Shown: positions 1 through 12,585, counted from the stretch's first letter. The stretch is 64,000 bases of DNA from Pseudomonas silesiensis (GCF_001661075.1 NZ_CP014870.1:1632501-1696500); one strand, 5' to 3'. The notes: generated from the sequence alone by a model not told the origin. A program made the numbers and translations.

Positions 1-55
<55 letters not shown>

Positions 56-137
56 ATCGACGACATCAGCTGCTCCATAAGTTCCCACACGAATTGCTTG
101 ATTCATTGAAGAAGACGATTTAAAGCAGCCCGAAATT

Positions 138-214
<77 letters not shown>

Positions 215-247
215 ATTTTGTTGTGTGGGAAACGCCTGTAGAAATAT

Positions 248-323
248 GGGGCCATAGCTCAGCTGGGAGAGCGCCTGCCTTGCACGCAGGAGGTCAACGG
301 TTCGATCCCGTTTGGCTCCACCA
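248..323 (+). tRNA. alaT: tRNA-Ala (UGC)
   Basis: A 76-nt cloverleaf starting GGGGCCATAGCTC and ending in CCA. Anticodon TGC is at 281-283, and the T-arm carries GTTCGATCC. It is separated from tRNA-Ile by 33 nt and co-transcribed with the rRNAs. Confidence 0.98.
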
Positions 324-575
324 CTACTGCTTCTGTTTGTTGAAAGCTTAAAATGAGCATTTCCTTCGCATGAAGGCTAAATGTTGATTTCTAGTCTTTG
401 ATTAGATCGTTCTTTAAAAATTTGGGTATGTGATAGAAAGATAGACTGAACAACACTTTCACTGGTGTTGGATCAGGCTAAGGTAAAATTTGTGAGTAGC
501 TCTTAATTGAGCAATGCATGCGAATTTTCGGCGAATGTCGTCTTCACAGTATAACCAGATTGCTTGGGGTTATAT
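324..575 (+). other. tRNA-Ala to 23S spacer with boxA and 5' processing stem
   Basis: This 252-bp spacer holds no gene. A boxA-like antitermination element, GTTCTTTAAAAA, lies at about 409-420. Bases 560-575 (TTGCTTGGGGTTATAT) pair with 3466-3482 on the far side of 23S. This forms the long stem expected to be cut by RNase III when 23S is released. Processing and antitermination are inferred from the rrn layout. Confidence 0.8.
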
Positions 576-3465
<2,890 letters not shown>

Positions 3466-3619
3466 ATATAACACCCAAGCAATTTGCTTGCTCGTAAGAG
3501 CACCAGATTGCGGTGTGTGAAGACGCAATGAACCGAAAGTTCGCCAGCAACACACAAATCTATTACATACCCAATTTGCTGAAGCGAGGCCATCAGGTCA
3601 CGACTCAGTACCCGAATTT

Positions 3620-3735
3620 CTTGACGACCATAGAGCATTGGAACCACCTGATCCCATCCCGAACTCAGCAGTGAAACGATGCATCGCCGATGGTAGTGTG
3701 GGGTTTCCCCATGTGAGAGTAGGTCATCGTCAAGA
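3620..3735 (+). rRNA. rrf: 5S ribosomal RNA
   Basis: A 116-nt 5S gene. The terminal stem is formed by TCTTGACGACC and GTCATCGTCAAGA, and the conserved CCGAACTCAG and GATGGTAGTGTGGGG blocks are present. It is the last gene of the rrn operon. Confidence 0.96.
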
Positions 3736-3745
3736 TTAAATTCCG

Positions 3746-3785
3746 AAACCCCTATCTGCGTATGCAGGTAGGGGTTTTGTTTTTG
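3746..3785 (+). terminator. rrn operon intrinsic terminator
   Basis: A stem AAACCCCTATCTGC / GCAGGTAGGGGTTT with a GTAT loop, followed by a T-rich tract (TTTTGTTTTTG). It ends 26 bp before the next start codon at 3812. Confidence 0.9.
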
Positions 3786-3811
3786 TCCGCTGTTTGTAGG
3801 ATGCTGCACAC

Positions 3812-5704
3812 ATGCCCGAGCCGATACCGATCAAGGACCACGAGCAGGAAACGCGCCTGGTCAACAAGCGACTGATGGCCTGCGCCTTGTTAGTCGCCGC
3901 CATTACCTGCGCCTTGGTCGTGCGCCTGTACGTCCTGCAGGTACTCGAATTCGACTACAACTCGACGATCTCCGAAAACAACCGCGTGCACGTACTGCCG
4001 ATCACCCCCTCCAGAGGGCTGATCTACGATCGCAACGGCGTGGTCCTGGCAGACAACCGCCCCAGCTTCAACCTCACCATCACTCGCGAACGGGCCTCCG
4101 ATATCAAAGGGGAGCTGGACGAAGTGGTCAACCTCCTGCATTTGCCCGCCGAAGACCGAACCCTGTTCGACAAGGCCATGAAGCAGGCCCGCCATCCGTT
4201 CGTTCCCGTCACGCTGTTCTACGAACTCAGCGAAGAACAGATCGCGGTACTGGCCGTGAACGAGTTCCGTCTGCCAGGGATCGACGTCGAGCCGCAGTTC
4301 GTTCGTCACTACCCGATGGGCGCGCACTTCGCCCATTCGATCGGCTATGTCGGCCGTATCAACGAGAAAGAATCCAAAGTCCTGGACTCGGTGGAATACC
4401 GCGGCACCCAGTCCATCGGCAAGACCGGCATAGAGAAATTCTACGAGTCGCAATTGCACGGCCACGTCGGTTACGAAGAAGTCGAAACCAACGCCCAGGG
4501 CCGGGTGCTGCGCGTGCTCAAGCACACCGATCCGATCCCCGGCAAAAACATCGTCCTGAGCCTCGACGTCAAACTCCAGGAAGCCGCCGAGGCAGCGTTG
4601 GGTGATCGTCGCGGTTCAGTGGTCGCGCTCGACCCGTCGACCGGCGACGTGTTGGCCATGGTCAGCAAGCCAAGCTTCGACCCGAATTTGTTTGTGACGG
4701 GCATCAGCTTCAAGGAATACGCGGCGCTGCACGATTCCATCGACCGGCCGCTGTTCAACCGCGTGCTGCGCGGCCTCTATGCCCCCGGCTCGACCATCAA
4801 GCCGGAAGTGGCGATCGCCGGTCTCGATGCCGGTGTGGTCACCCCGCAGACCCGCGTCTACGATCCGGGTTATTACCAGTTGCCGGACTTCGATCACAAA
4901 TACCGCAACTGGAACCACAGCGGCGATGGCTGGGTGGACATGGACGCGGCGATCATGCGCTCCAACGACACCTACTTCTATGACCTGGCCCACAAGCTGG
5001 GCATCGATCGCCTGCACGACTACATGGCCATGTTCGGCCTGGGCGAGAAGGTCTCGCTGGACATGTTCGAAGAGTCTGCCGGGCTGATGCCTTCCCAGGC
5101 CTGGAAGCGCGCCACACGTCGACAACCCTGGTTCCCCGGCGAAACGGTGATCCTCGGCATCGGCCAGGGCTACATGCAGGTCACGCCACTGCAACTGGCC
5201 CAGGCCACTGCGTTGATCGCCAACAAGGGCGTCTGGAACCGGCCGCACCTGGCCATGACGGTGGATGGCATCGCCCCGGTGGATGAGCATCCGATGCCGA
5301 ACATCCTGCTCAAGGACCCCCGTGACTGGGAGCAGGTCAACCACGGCATGCAGATGGTGATGCACGACGCGCGCGGGATTGCCCGGGCGGCAGCGGCGGG
5401 CGCGCAATACCGCATCGCCGGCAAGAGTGGCACTGCGCAGGTGGTGGCGATCAAGCAGGGCGAGCGCTACAACCGCGCGAAAACCCTGGAACGTAACCGC
5501 GATAACGCCTTGTTCGTCGGCTTCGCGCCGGCCGAGCATCCAAAGATCGTCATCTCGGTGATGATCGAAAACGGCGAGGCCGGTGGTCGCGTTGCCGGTC
5601 CCGTGGTGCGGCAGATCATGGACGCCTGGCTGCTCGATCAGGACGGTCACCTGAAGCCGCAATACGCCACGCCGAGCAAAAAGCCCGGCGACCCGCACGT
5701 CTGA
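3812..5704 (+). CDS. mrdA: Penicillin-binding protein 2 (MrdA-type transpeptidase)
   Basis: A class B PBP of 630 residues that would cross-link peptidoglycan during elongation, anchored in the inner membrane. A short cytoplasmic tail is followed by one membrane segment (about 21-45), the PBP dimerisation region (about 65-240) and the transpeptidase domain. The catalytic motifs are all present: STIK with Ser327, SND at 384-386 and KSGT at 538-541. Length and motifs fit MrdA rather than FtsI. No rodA, mreBCD or rlpA lies beside it, so this may be a second PBP2 paralogue rather than the elongasome gene; that is inference from context. The ATG has an AGGA about 10 bp upstream. The start is only 26 bp after the rrn terminator. 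Confidence 0.93.
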   Translation: MPEPIPIKDHEQETRLVNKRLMACALLVAAITCALVVRLYVLQVLEFDYNSTISENNRVHVLPITPSRGLIYDRNGVVLADNRPSFNLTITRERASDIKGELDEVVNLLHLPAEDRTLFDKAMKQARHPFVPVTLFYELSEEQIAVLAVNEFRLPGIDVEPQFVRHYPMGAHFAHSIGYVGRINEKESKVLDSVEYRGTQSIGKTGIEKFYESQLHGHVGYEEVETNAQGRVLRVLKHTDPIPGKNIVLSLDVKLQEAAEAALGDRRGSVVALDPSTGDVLAMVSKPSFDPNLFVTGISFKEYAALHDSIDRPLFNRVLRGLYAPGSTIKPEVAIAGLDAGVVTPQTRVYDPGYYQLPDFDHKYRNWNHSGDGWVDMDAAIMRSNDTYFYDLAHKLGIDRLHDYMAMFGLGEKVSLDMFEESAGLMPSQAWKRATRRQPWFPGETVILGIGQGYMQVTPLQLAQATALIANKGVWNRPHLAMTVDGIAPVDEHPMPNILLKDPRDWEQVNHGMQMVMHDARGIARAAAAGAQYRIAGKSGTAQVVAIKQGERYNRAKTLERNRDNALFVGFAPAEHPKIVISVMIENGEAGGRVAGPVVRQIMDAWLLDQDGHLKPQYATPSKKPGDPHV

Positions 5705-5821
5705 ATGATAGTTGAGACACAAGCGCCATAAGGCACTTGCCATCGCCCTGACGTTAACGTAAAGATTGCGCCAGGGCGCTGAACTTGAAGATGCGCAAAG
5801 CGGACCGCTCCGGAGCGCTTG

Positions 5822-7726
5822 ATGACGCTGATAAAAACCACTCCACCCAAGCTGCACCGCGAAGCCCGGCTGGCCCGGGAAAAACTCCATCTCGAGGGCG
5901 AAGTCCCGGATGGAGTGTTGCGGGCGGAAATCGATGCCTCGTGGCGACGCAGCCTCAGCCACGGTGTGCATTTCAATGCCAAGCACGAACTGGCGCTGGG
6001 GTCGGGCGCGAGTCTCGACGTGCTGTTGGCGAGCAACCGCCTGCTGATCGACGCCGCGTTGCCGGCGATCGATTACCTGGCCGAGCGCCAGGGCAAGGAA
6101 GGGCTGATCATCCTCGCCAACTCCGATGCCACCATCCTGGCCGTCGAAGGGCGCGCCGATCGCCTCAAGGGCAGCGGCCTGCAAGACATCACCCTCGGCG
6201 CCTGCTGGAGCGAAGCCGTCCGCGGCACCAATGCCCTGGGCACCGCGCTGGTGGAAGCCCGGCCAACAATGATCGATTGCGGCGAACATTACCTCGATCG
6301 CCTGAGCGATTTCTCCTGCACTTCGGTGCCGATCCATTGCCCCCAAGGGGACATCCTCGGCGTGCTCGACCTGACCCGCGAAGGCCCGCTCGGCCGGGTC
6401 CATGACAGCACCGCGCTGCTGGCCATGGCCGTCAGCCAGATCGAAAGCCGCATCTTCAACTCAAGCTATCCGGACGAAATCGTCCTGGCATTCCACAGCC
6501 GTCGGCAATACCTCGAATCCCCCTGGCAAGGCCTGCTGGCGGTGAGCCTTGGCGGGCAGATTCTCGCGGTCAGTGCCCAGGCCTGCCAGTTGCTGCGTGC
6601 CGAACGTTCGGTGCTGGTCGGTCGACGCTGCGAAGAGTTTCTGGGCGTCGACGGCTTGCAATTGCTATCGCGCCTGCACCAGGGCGGGGTCGGCAGTCTG
6701 CAGACCGCCAAAGGCGAATTCTTCTACAAGACCCTGCGCGCGCCGCAGCGCTCGATCAACGTCAGCACGCCCCCGCGCACCACCGCCAAGACCGCCAAAC
6801 CGCAACCGGACCTCGAATCCCTGGCCGGCAGTAACGTCCGTTATGCCCGGGCCTTGCGCATGGCCCGCCAGGGCCTGGCGAATGAACTGCCGGTGTTGCT
6901 GCTGGGCGAAACCGGTACCGGCAAGGAAGTCATTGCCCGTGCCTTGCACATGGCCGGCACCCGCTGCGATAAACCCTTCGTCGCGGTGAACTGCGCGGCG
7001 ATCCCCGAAGGCCTGATCGAGTCCGAACTGTTTGGCTACCGTGAAGGCGCGTTCACCGGCTCCCGGCGTGGCGGCATGATCGGGCGTCTGCAACAGGCCC
7101 ACGGCGGCACCTTGTTCCTCGACGAAATCGGCGACATGCCATTGGCCCTGCAAGCACGTCTGTTGCGCGTGCTACAGGACCGCAAAGTCGCCCCGCTGGG
7201 GGCTGGCGAAGAGCAAGACATCGACGTCGCACTGATCTGCGCCACCCACCGCGACCTCAAGCGCCTTGTGGAAGAAAAGCACTTCCGTGAAGATCTGTTC
7301 TACCGGGTCAACGGCATCAGCGTGATGCTTCCTGCCCTGCGCGAACGCGACGACTTCAGCGGCCTGGTCGCGCGCTTGCTGACCAAACTCGACGCGCCGA
7401 CGGTGCTTCTGCATGACGACCTGAACCGCTTGCTCGGCGCCTATCACTGGCCGGGCAACATCCGCCAGCTGGAGATGGTCCTGCGCACCGCGTTGGCCAT
7501 GCGTGAACCGGGCGATATGGTGCTTACCCTCGATCACTTGCCCGACAGCATGCTCGACGAGCTGACCGCCACCGAACGCCCTCAGTCGGGGAGCATTCGC
7601 GAAAATGAACTGGAGCTGATTCGCCAGTCCCTGGACACTCATCAAGGCAACGTCTCGGCCGCCGCCGACGCCCTGGGCATCAGCCGCGCGACCCTGTATC
7701 GCAAGCTCAAACAGTTGCGCTCGTGA
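5822..7726 (+). CDS. Sigma-54-dependent activator, AcoR-like
   Basis: A 634-residue enhancer-binding protein. The N-terminus carries the DASWRRS element seen in AcoR-type regulators, then a GAF-like sensor region (about 60-200) and a PAS-like stretch (about 225-300). The AAA+ domain has Walker A GETGTGKE at 362-369, the sigma-54 contact loop GAFTGS at 409-414 and Walker [12 protein letters not shown] at about 428-438. A Fis-type helix-turn-helix closes the protein. ATG 5822 was chosen over the TTG at 5819 because GGAG lies 6 bp before it. The next gene overlaps its stop (TGATG), so regulator and transporter are probably co-transcribed. The likely target is the adjacent amine-dehydrogenase maturation set or its distant structural genes. 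The inducer is unknown. Confidence 0.92.
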   Translation: MTLIKTTPPKLHREARLAREKLHLEGEVPDGVLRAEIDASWRRSLSHGVHFNAKHELALGSGASLDVLLASNRLLIDAALPAIDYLAERQGKEGLIILANSDATILAVEGRADRLKGSGLQDITLGACWSEAVRGTNALGTALVEARPTMIDCGEHYLDRLSDFSCTSVPIHCPQGDILGVLDLTREGPLGRVHDSTALLAMAVSQIESRIFNSSYPDEIVLAFHSRRQYLESPWQGLLAVSLGGQILAVSAQACQLLRAERSVLVGRRCEEFLGVDGLQLLSRLHQGGVGSLQTAKGEFFYKTLRAPQRSINVSTPPRTTAKTAKPQPDLESLAGSNVRYARALRMARQGLANELPVLLLGETGTGKEVIARALHMAGTRCDKPFVAVNCAAIPEGLIESELFGYREGAFTGSRRGGMIGRLQQAHGGTLFLDEIGDMPLALQARLLRVLQDRKVAPLGAGEEQDIDVALICATHRDLKRLVEEKHFREDLFYRVNGISVMLPALRERDDFSGLVARLLTKLDAPTVLLHDDLNRLLGAYHWPGNIRQLEMVLRTALAMREPGDMVLTLDHLPDSMLDELTATERPQSGSIRENELELIRQSLDTHQGNVSAAADALGISRATLYRKLKQLRS

Positions 7727-9444
7727 TGCAGCGCCTGATCGTTCGGCTGATCGACAGCCAGAACCCCGCAGCGCTGCAAGCGGCGTTGCGCTGGCTCTAC
7801 AGCTTTGTGCGCCCCCATCGGCTGGCGATTGCCGGGCTGCTCGGCCTGTCGGCCTGTGCCTCGGCGCTGGTGCTGGTGCAACCCTGGCTGACCAAGTTGC
7901 TGATCGACGATGGCCTGTTGGCGCGCAACTTTCCCATGCTGGTGCTGATCGCCGGGCTGATGATCGTGGCCGGGCTACTCGGCACGCTGCTGTCGGGCAT
8001 CAATCGATACCTGCACACGCGGCTGTCCGGGCGAATACTGTTTGCCCTGCGCGACGATCTTTATCGGCATTTGCAAACCCTGTCGCCGAACTTCTACGGC
8101 CAGCGCCGCATCGGTGACCTGATGTCCCGCCTCGATGGCGACGTCGCGGAGATCCAGCGCTTTGCCGTGGACTCGCTGTTTTCGGCGGTGTCGAGCGTGA
8201 TCGGCCTGGTGGTCGCGGTGGCGATGCTGGTGACCCTGTCGTGGGAACTCTCGTTGCTGGCACTGGTGCTGATTCCTCTGGACGTGCTCTGGCTGCGCTG
8301 GATGCGGCGCAAGGTCGAACGGGATGTGCGGCAGTTGCGCGAGCGCTCTGCGGACATGTCCTCGTTCATGGTCGAGACCTTGCCGGTGATGAAATTCATC
8401 CAGTCCGCCGGTCAGCAGCAGCGTGAAGCGCGACGGCTGGAAACCCTGGGCCAGGGCTATATGAGCCAATTGCTGCGACTGCAAGTCACCGAGTTTTTCA
8501 CTCAGGCGGTGCCGGGCACCCTGACTTCATTGTCGCGAGCCTGTGCGTTTTTGATTGGCGGCTACTGGGTGGTGCAGGGGACCTGGCAACTGGGGGCGCT
8601 GATCGCGTTTTCCACCTACCTGGGCATGGCGGTGGGCCCGGTGCAGAGTCTGCTGGGCCTGTATGTCGCGATTCAACGGATGACCGTCAGCCTCGGGCGG
8701 GTCATGGAGTTGCGCGGTGAAGAGCCGACGGTGCTGACACCCGTTACGCCACAGCCGATGCCGAGCTCCGGCGAGCTGCGTTTCGACGACGTGCACTTCA
8801 GCCATCCTGGTCGCCCCTCGACCTTGCGCGGCATCGATGCGCGTATCCCCTATGGCTTGAAAGTCGCCCTGAGCGGTGGCTCCGGGGTCGGTAAATCGAC
8901 CCTGATCGACCTGCTGCAACGGCATCACGATCCGCAATCGGGCCGGGTGTTGCTGGGGGAGGTCGACTTGCGGGAACTGGACCTGTTCCAGCTGCGGCGG
9001 CGAATTGCCGTGGTCAGTCAGGACATCGTGCTATTTCGCGGCAGCCTCGCCGACAACCTGGCCTACGCCGTACCGGATGCCAGTCGCGAAGCGATCGCCG
9101 AAGTGGCGCGGCTGGCGCAACTCGACAGCCTGATCGCATCCTTGCCCGAAGGCCTCGACAGTCCATTGGGCGAGCGCGGCCAACAATTGTCCGGCGGGCA
9201 GAAACAACGTATCGCCATTGCCCGGGCGTTGTTGCAGGATCCGCTGATCCTGGTGCTGGACGAGGCCACCTCGGCGGTGGATGAAGCCACCGAGCGTGAA
9301 GTGATCGAGGCCATCGACCGTCTGTTTGCCGGTCGTACGCGCATCCTGATCAGCCATCGCCCCTCGACCCTGGCCGATGCCGACCTGCGCTTTGAATTGC
9401 TTGACGGCGTACTGACGTCGAAAACGGTGCTGCATGAAACCTGA
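7726..9444 (+). CDS. ABC exporter, fused permease/ATPase (QhpF-like)
   Basis: A 572-residue half-transporter. The N-terminal membrane domain has about six segments (roughly 30-320), followed by an ATPase domain with Walker A GGSGVGKS, signature LSGGQKQR and Walker B ILVLDEATSAVDE. The family exports lipids, peptides or drugs as a homodimer. Here the order ABC exporter, subtilisin-like protease, FAD monooxygenase matches QhpF, QhpE and QhpG of the quinohemoprotein amine dehydrogenase system, where QhpF is thought to move the modified small subunit to the periplasm. That role is inferred from neighbours, since the sequence alone says only ABC exporter. The ATG overlaps the upstream stop and the gene overlaps the protease gene by 11 bp. 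Confidence 0.88.
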   Translation: MQRLIVRLIDSQNPAALQAALRWLYSFVRPHRLAIAGLLGLSACASALVLVQPWLTKLLIDDGLLARNFPMLVLIAGLMIVAGLLGTLLSGINRYLHTRLSGRILFALRDDLYRHLQTLSPNFYGQRRIGDLMSRLDGDVAEIQRFAVDSLFSAVSSVIGLVVAVAMLVTLSWELSLLALVLIPLDVLWLRWMRRKVERDVRQLRERSADMSSFMVETLPVMKFIQSAGQQQREARRLETLGQGYMSQLLRLQVTEFFTQAVPGTLTSLSRACAFLIGGYWVVQGTWQLGALIAFSTYLGMAVGPVQSLLGLYVAIQRMTVSLGRVMELRGEEPTVLTPVTPQPMPSSGELRFDDVHFSHPGRPSTLRGIDARIPYGLKVALSGGSGVGKSTLIDLLQRHHDPQSGRVLLGEVDLRELDLFQLRRRIAVVSQDIVLFRGSLADNLAYAVPDASREAIAEVARLAQLDSLIASLPEGLDSPLGERGQQLSGGQKQRIAIARALLQDPLILVLDEATSAVDEATEREVIEAIDRLFAGRTRILISHRPSTLADADLRFELLDGVLTSKTVLHET

Positions 9445-10111
9445 GTTGCGCATTGGCGTGGTGGACAGTGGGCACTCGGCGGCGCAGCGGGTGCAGGTGG
9501 TCGCCGGACGGCGATTCTCGTTACTTGAGGACGGCCTGGCGGAAAGTGACCTGCGCGACGATCCGCTCGGCCACGGCAGCGCCGTGATCGAGGCCATCGG
9601 TCGGCGGGCGCCGGCGGCGGTGTTTTGCGTGGCCCAGGTGTTCGACCAGCGGGGTGTCACCAGCGCCTTGCAGATCGCCTCGGCCATTGATTGGCTGGTG
9701 GCGCAGGACGTGCGCCTGATCAATCTCAGCCTGGGCCTGCGCCAGGATCGCAGCCTGTTGCGCGAAGCCTGCGCCGCGGCGGTGGCGCGGGGCATTCTGC
9801 TGTGTGCGTCCAGTCCGGCCCAAGGCGAGGGGGTGTTCCCGGCGAATTATCCACAGGTGCTGCGGGTCACCGGCGATGCGCGGTGCGCCGAGTCGGAATG
9901 GTCGTGGCTCGACAGCGCCCAGGCGGATTTTGCGGCCTGTGTGCATGGGACGTATCCGGGGCAGTCCGGCGCCAGCCTGGGGTGTGCAGCCTTGAGCGGG
10001 CACATTGCCAGTTTTTTGGTGGCGCATCCCGAAGCGAACAACCCTCAGGTCATCGAATGGTTGCGCGAAAACGCCCGATATCGCGGCCCTGAACGGCGAA
10101 GCGGCCCATGA
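9434..10111 (+). CDS. Subtilisin-like S8 protease (QhpE-like)
   Basis: A compact 225-residue S8 protease without signal peptide or propeptide, so probably cytoplasmic. The triad is readable: Asp11 in VVDSG, His47 in GHGSA and Ser181 in SGASLG (in place of GTS). The position where subtilisins carry the oxyanion Asn (AGN) reads ASSPAQG here. Cytoplasmic proteases of this kind are known as QhpE, which removes the leader of the crosslinked quinone-bearing subunit of quinohemoprotein amine dehydrogenase. Assignment to QhpE rests on size, lack of a signal and the flanking QhpF/QhpG-like genes. It overlaps both neighbours, so one operon is near certain. Confidence 0.85.
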   Translation: MKPELRIGVVDSGHSAAQRVQVVAGRRFSLLEDGLAESDLRDDPLGHGSAVIEAIGRRAPAAVFCVAQVFDQRGVTSALQIASAIDWLVAQDVRLINLSLGLRQDRSLLREACAAAVARGILLCASSPAQGEGVFPANYPQVLRVTGDARCAESEWSWLDSAQADFAACVHGTYPGQSGASLGCAALSGHIASFLVAHPEANNPQVIEWLRENARYRGPERRSGP

Positions 10112-11403
10112 CGGCGATTGTCATTCTCGGCGCCGGCCCGGCGGGAGCGGCCGTTGCGCTGGGGCTGCGGCGGCTCGGTTATCCGGTAACACTGGTCAGC
10201 GAGTGGCGCCGCTTTGCCGCGCTGGAAGGCGTGTCCGTGCGGGTGCTCGAGGCATTGCGGGGGGCGGGGCTCAATCAGGCGTTGGCGGATGCGGCCATGC
10301 CTTCCCAGCGCCAGGTGTCGTGGAACGGCCAGCAGCATGCGCAAAACATCGAATATCTGGTGGATCGCCCGAGCTTTGATCGAGGCTTGCGCGAGGACCT
10401 GCGCCTGGCGGGTGTCGAACTCATCGAGGCCCGGGTGTTGACGGTGCACCCGTCGTCGGCGGGACATCGGATCGAGCTCGAAGGGCGTCCGACGTTGCTG
10501 GCGGATTTTCTGGTGGAGGCCCGGGGCCGTCAGGCGCCCGCGCTTGGCAAAGGCCTGCGCGGGCCGGAGACGGTCAGCCTGCTCAATCGCTGGCAAGGCG
10601 CACCCGGCACCACCGCCAGCGCGGTGGAAAGTCTGGAGGACGGCTGGGCCTGGATGGCGCGGCGGGCCGACGGCCAGTGCTACTGGCAATGGACGGTTGA
10701 CGTCGCCAGCGCCGGGTTGCCAGGCAAGGCGCAACTGCTCGATTACTGTCGTCAGCGGCGCCAGGCTTCGGCGTTGGCTCGGGCGTTTTTTGCGGCGGGG
10801 CCCGAGAACGATCTACAGCTGCATGCCCGCAGCAGCACGGCGATTCTGAGCCCACAGGTTTGTGACGCTCACTGGATTCGCGTCGGTGATGCGGCAATGG
10901 CGGTGGATCCACTGTCTGGCAACGGGATTTTTCAGTCGCTGTCGTCGGCGTTACAGGCGCCGACGGTGATCAACACGCTGTTGCGAAAACCTGAACGAGC
11001 GGCGCTGGCGCAACGATTTCATCAGCAGCGGGTCGAGCAATTGTTTTTGCGATTTGCGCGAATCGGGCGCGATTTTTATGCGGATGAGCAGCGTTGGTCC
11101 GGGCGACCGTTCTGGCAGGCGCGGCGACAGTGGCCGGATACCGTGGTCGCTCATGCCGAGGCGGATTTTCAAGCGCTGAGGATCGAGCGCGCGCCGGTAC
11201 TCAGGGATGGCTTTGTCGATGAGGCCGAGGTGGTGATCACAGCCGATCAGCCATTGGGCATCTGGCATGTGCAAGGGATCGAGTTGGCGCCATTGGTGCG
11301 GCGGTTGCGAACAGAGCCGGCGGAGCAGGCGTTGGCGGGGTTGACGGCGGACCAGGGGCGGGTGGTACGCAGTTGGTTGCTGGCTCAGGGATTCAAACCC
11401 TGA
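10108..11403 (+). CDS. FAD-dependent monooxygenase (QhpG-like)
   Basis: A 431-residue flavoprotein of the tryptophan-halogenase/p-hydroxybenzoate-hydroxylase type. The N-terminal dinucleotide-binding motif GAGPAGAAVALG is at about 8-19, and a second FAD motif around 265-280 reads RVGDAAMAVDPLSGNG. The halogenase Lys/WxWxIP signature was not seen, which argues against a halogenase. QhpG hydroxylates the tryptophan that becomes cysteine tryptophylquinone. The ATGA overlap with the protease gene and the ABC exporter two genes upstream support that role. It is the last gene of the operon, and no dehydrogenase subunit follows. Confidence 0.83.
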   Translation: MTAIVILGAGPAGAAVALGLRRLGYPVTLVSEWRRFAALEGVSVRVLEALRGAGLNQALADAAMPSQRQVSWNGQQHAQNIEYLVDRPSFDRGLREDLRLAGVELIEARVLTVHPSSAGHRIELEGRPTLLADFLVEARGRQAPALGKGLRGPETVSLLNRWQGAPGTTASAVESLEDGWAWMARRADGQCYWQWTVDVASAGLPGKAQLLDYCRQRRQASALARAFFAAGPENDLQLHARSSTAILSPQVCDAHWIRVGDAAMAVDPLSGNGIFQSLSSALQAPTVINTLLRKPERAALAQRFHQQRVEQLFLRFARIGRDFYADEQRWSGRPFWQARRQWPDTVVAHAEADFQALRIERAPVLRDGFVDEAEVVITADQPLGIWHVQGIELAPLVRRLRTEPAEQALAGLTADQGRVVRSWLLAQGFKP

Positions 11404-11547
11404 CCTTTGCATGCGCATTGGAGGCGTCACGTCCTGGACTGCCTGTAAAGGGTGAACGATCCGGGCCAGGCAGAAACATCGAACCCGGCACCGCCACGAC
11501 TGTCTGCTCCCTATATCATCGAATTCTTCGTACAAGGAGACGCTCGC

Positions 11548-12585
11548 ATGCCCGAAGCATTGACCCTCAACCAACGTATCGTCCTGGCATCGCGCCCGAC
11601 AGGCGCGCCGACGCCGGAAAATTTCCGCCTGGAAAGGCAAGCGCTGCCGGACCTGGCCGACGGTCAGGTGCTGCTCAAGACCCTTTATCTGTCGCTGGAC
11701 CCCTACATGCGCGGGCGCATGAGTGATGCGCCATCCTACGCCGCACCTGTGGAAATCGGCGAAGTGATGACCGGTGGGGCCGTCAGCCGGGTCGAGCACT
11801 CGCTGAATCCGAAATTCCACGCAGGTGATCTGGTGGTCGGCGCCACCGGCTGGCAGAGCCACAGCATCAGCGACGGTCGTAACATCATGCCGGTACCTTC
11901 CGGGCTGCCGAGTCCGTCGATGGCGCTGGGTGTGCTGGGCATGCCGGGTATGACCGCTTACATGGGCCTGATGGACATCGGCCAGCCCAAGGCCGGCGAA
12001 ACCCTGGTGGTCGCGGCGGCATCCGGTGCGGTGGGATCGGTGGTTGGCCAGGTGGCGAAGATCAAAGGCCTGCGCGTGGTCGGCGTGGCCGGCGGTGAGA
12101 AAAAGTGCCGTTATGTGGTTGACGAACTGGGCTTCGATGCCTGTATCGATCACAAGAGCGCCCGTTTCGCCGAGGAGCTGGCCAACGCCTGCCCCGACGG
12201 CATCGACATCTACTACGAGAACGTCGGCGGCAAGGTGTTCGATGCGGTATTGCCGCTGCTCAACCCCAAGGCGCGGATTCCGCTCTGCGGCCTGATTGCT
12301 TCGTACAACGCTCACGAGGCACCCACCGGCCCGGATCAACTGCCGCTACTGCAGCGCACCGTGCTGACCAAACGGGTGCGGATTCAGGGCTTCATCGTGT
12401 TCGACGATTACGGCGACCGTCAGCCGGAGTTCGTCAGTGCCATGGCGCCCTGGGTGCGCGACGGCAAGGTGAAATTCCGCGAGGATGTGGTCGATGGCCT
12501 GGAGAATGCGCCCGAGGCCTTCATCGGTCTGCTGGAAGGGCGCAACTTCGGCAAACTGGTGGTTCGGGTCGCGCAGGCCGAGTAA
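11548..12585 (+). CDS. NADP-dependent medium-chain reductase (CurA/YncB-like)
   Basis: A 345-residue zinc-independent MDR-family oxidoreductase. Family members reduce the double bond of enones such as curcumin or 2-alkenals with NADPH. Seen are the N-terminal SLDPYMRGRM element, the Rossmann motif AASGAVGSVVGQ at about 155-166 and the YYENVGG segment typical of the leukotriene-B4-dehydrogenase branch. The reading frame is open further upstream, but ATG 11548 has AAGGAG at 11534-11539 and gives the usual family length. It is separated from the QhpG-like gene by 144 bp and probably has its own promoter. The substrate is unknown. Confidence 0.9.
   Translation: MPEALTLNQRIVLASRPTGAPTPENFRLERQALPDLADGQVLLKTLYLSLDPYMRGRMSDAPSYAAPVEIGEVMTGGAVSRVEHSLNPKFHAGDLVVGATGWQSHSISDGRNIMPVPSGLPSPSMALGVLGMPGMTAYMGLMDIGQPKAGETLVVAAASGAVGSVVGQVAKIKGLRVVGVAGGEKKCRYVVDELGFDACIDHKSARFAEELANACPDGIDIYYENVGGKVFDAVLPLLNPKARIPLCGLIASYNAHEAPTGPDQLPLLQRTVLTKRVRIQGFIVFDDYGDRQPEFVSAMAPWVRDGKVKFREDVVDGLENAPEAFIGLLEGRNFGKLVVRVAQAE

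Noticed and set aside
5705..5821. Sigma-54 promoter (GG/GC elements) before the activator gene
   Set aside because: A GGCAC occurs but the GC element at the correct distance is missing.
4616..6403. A 595-codon frame on the minus strand opposite mrdA and the activator
   Set aside because: It is the antisense shadow of two well-supported genes, as are the other long antisense frames in this GC-rich genome.
10108..11403. FAD protein as a tryptophan halogenase
   Set aside because: The halogenase WxWxIP and Lys signatures were not found and the operon context fits QhpG.
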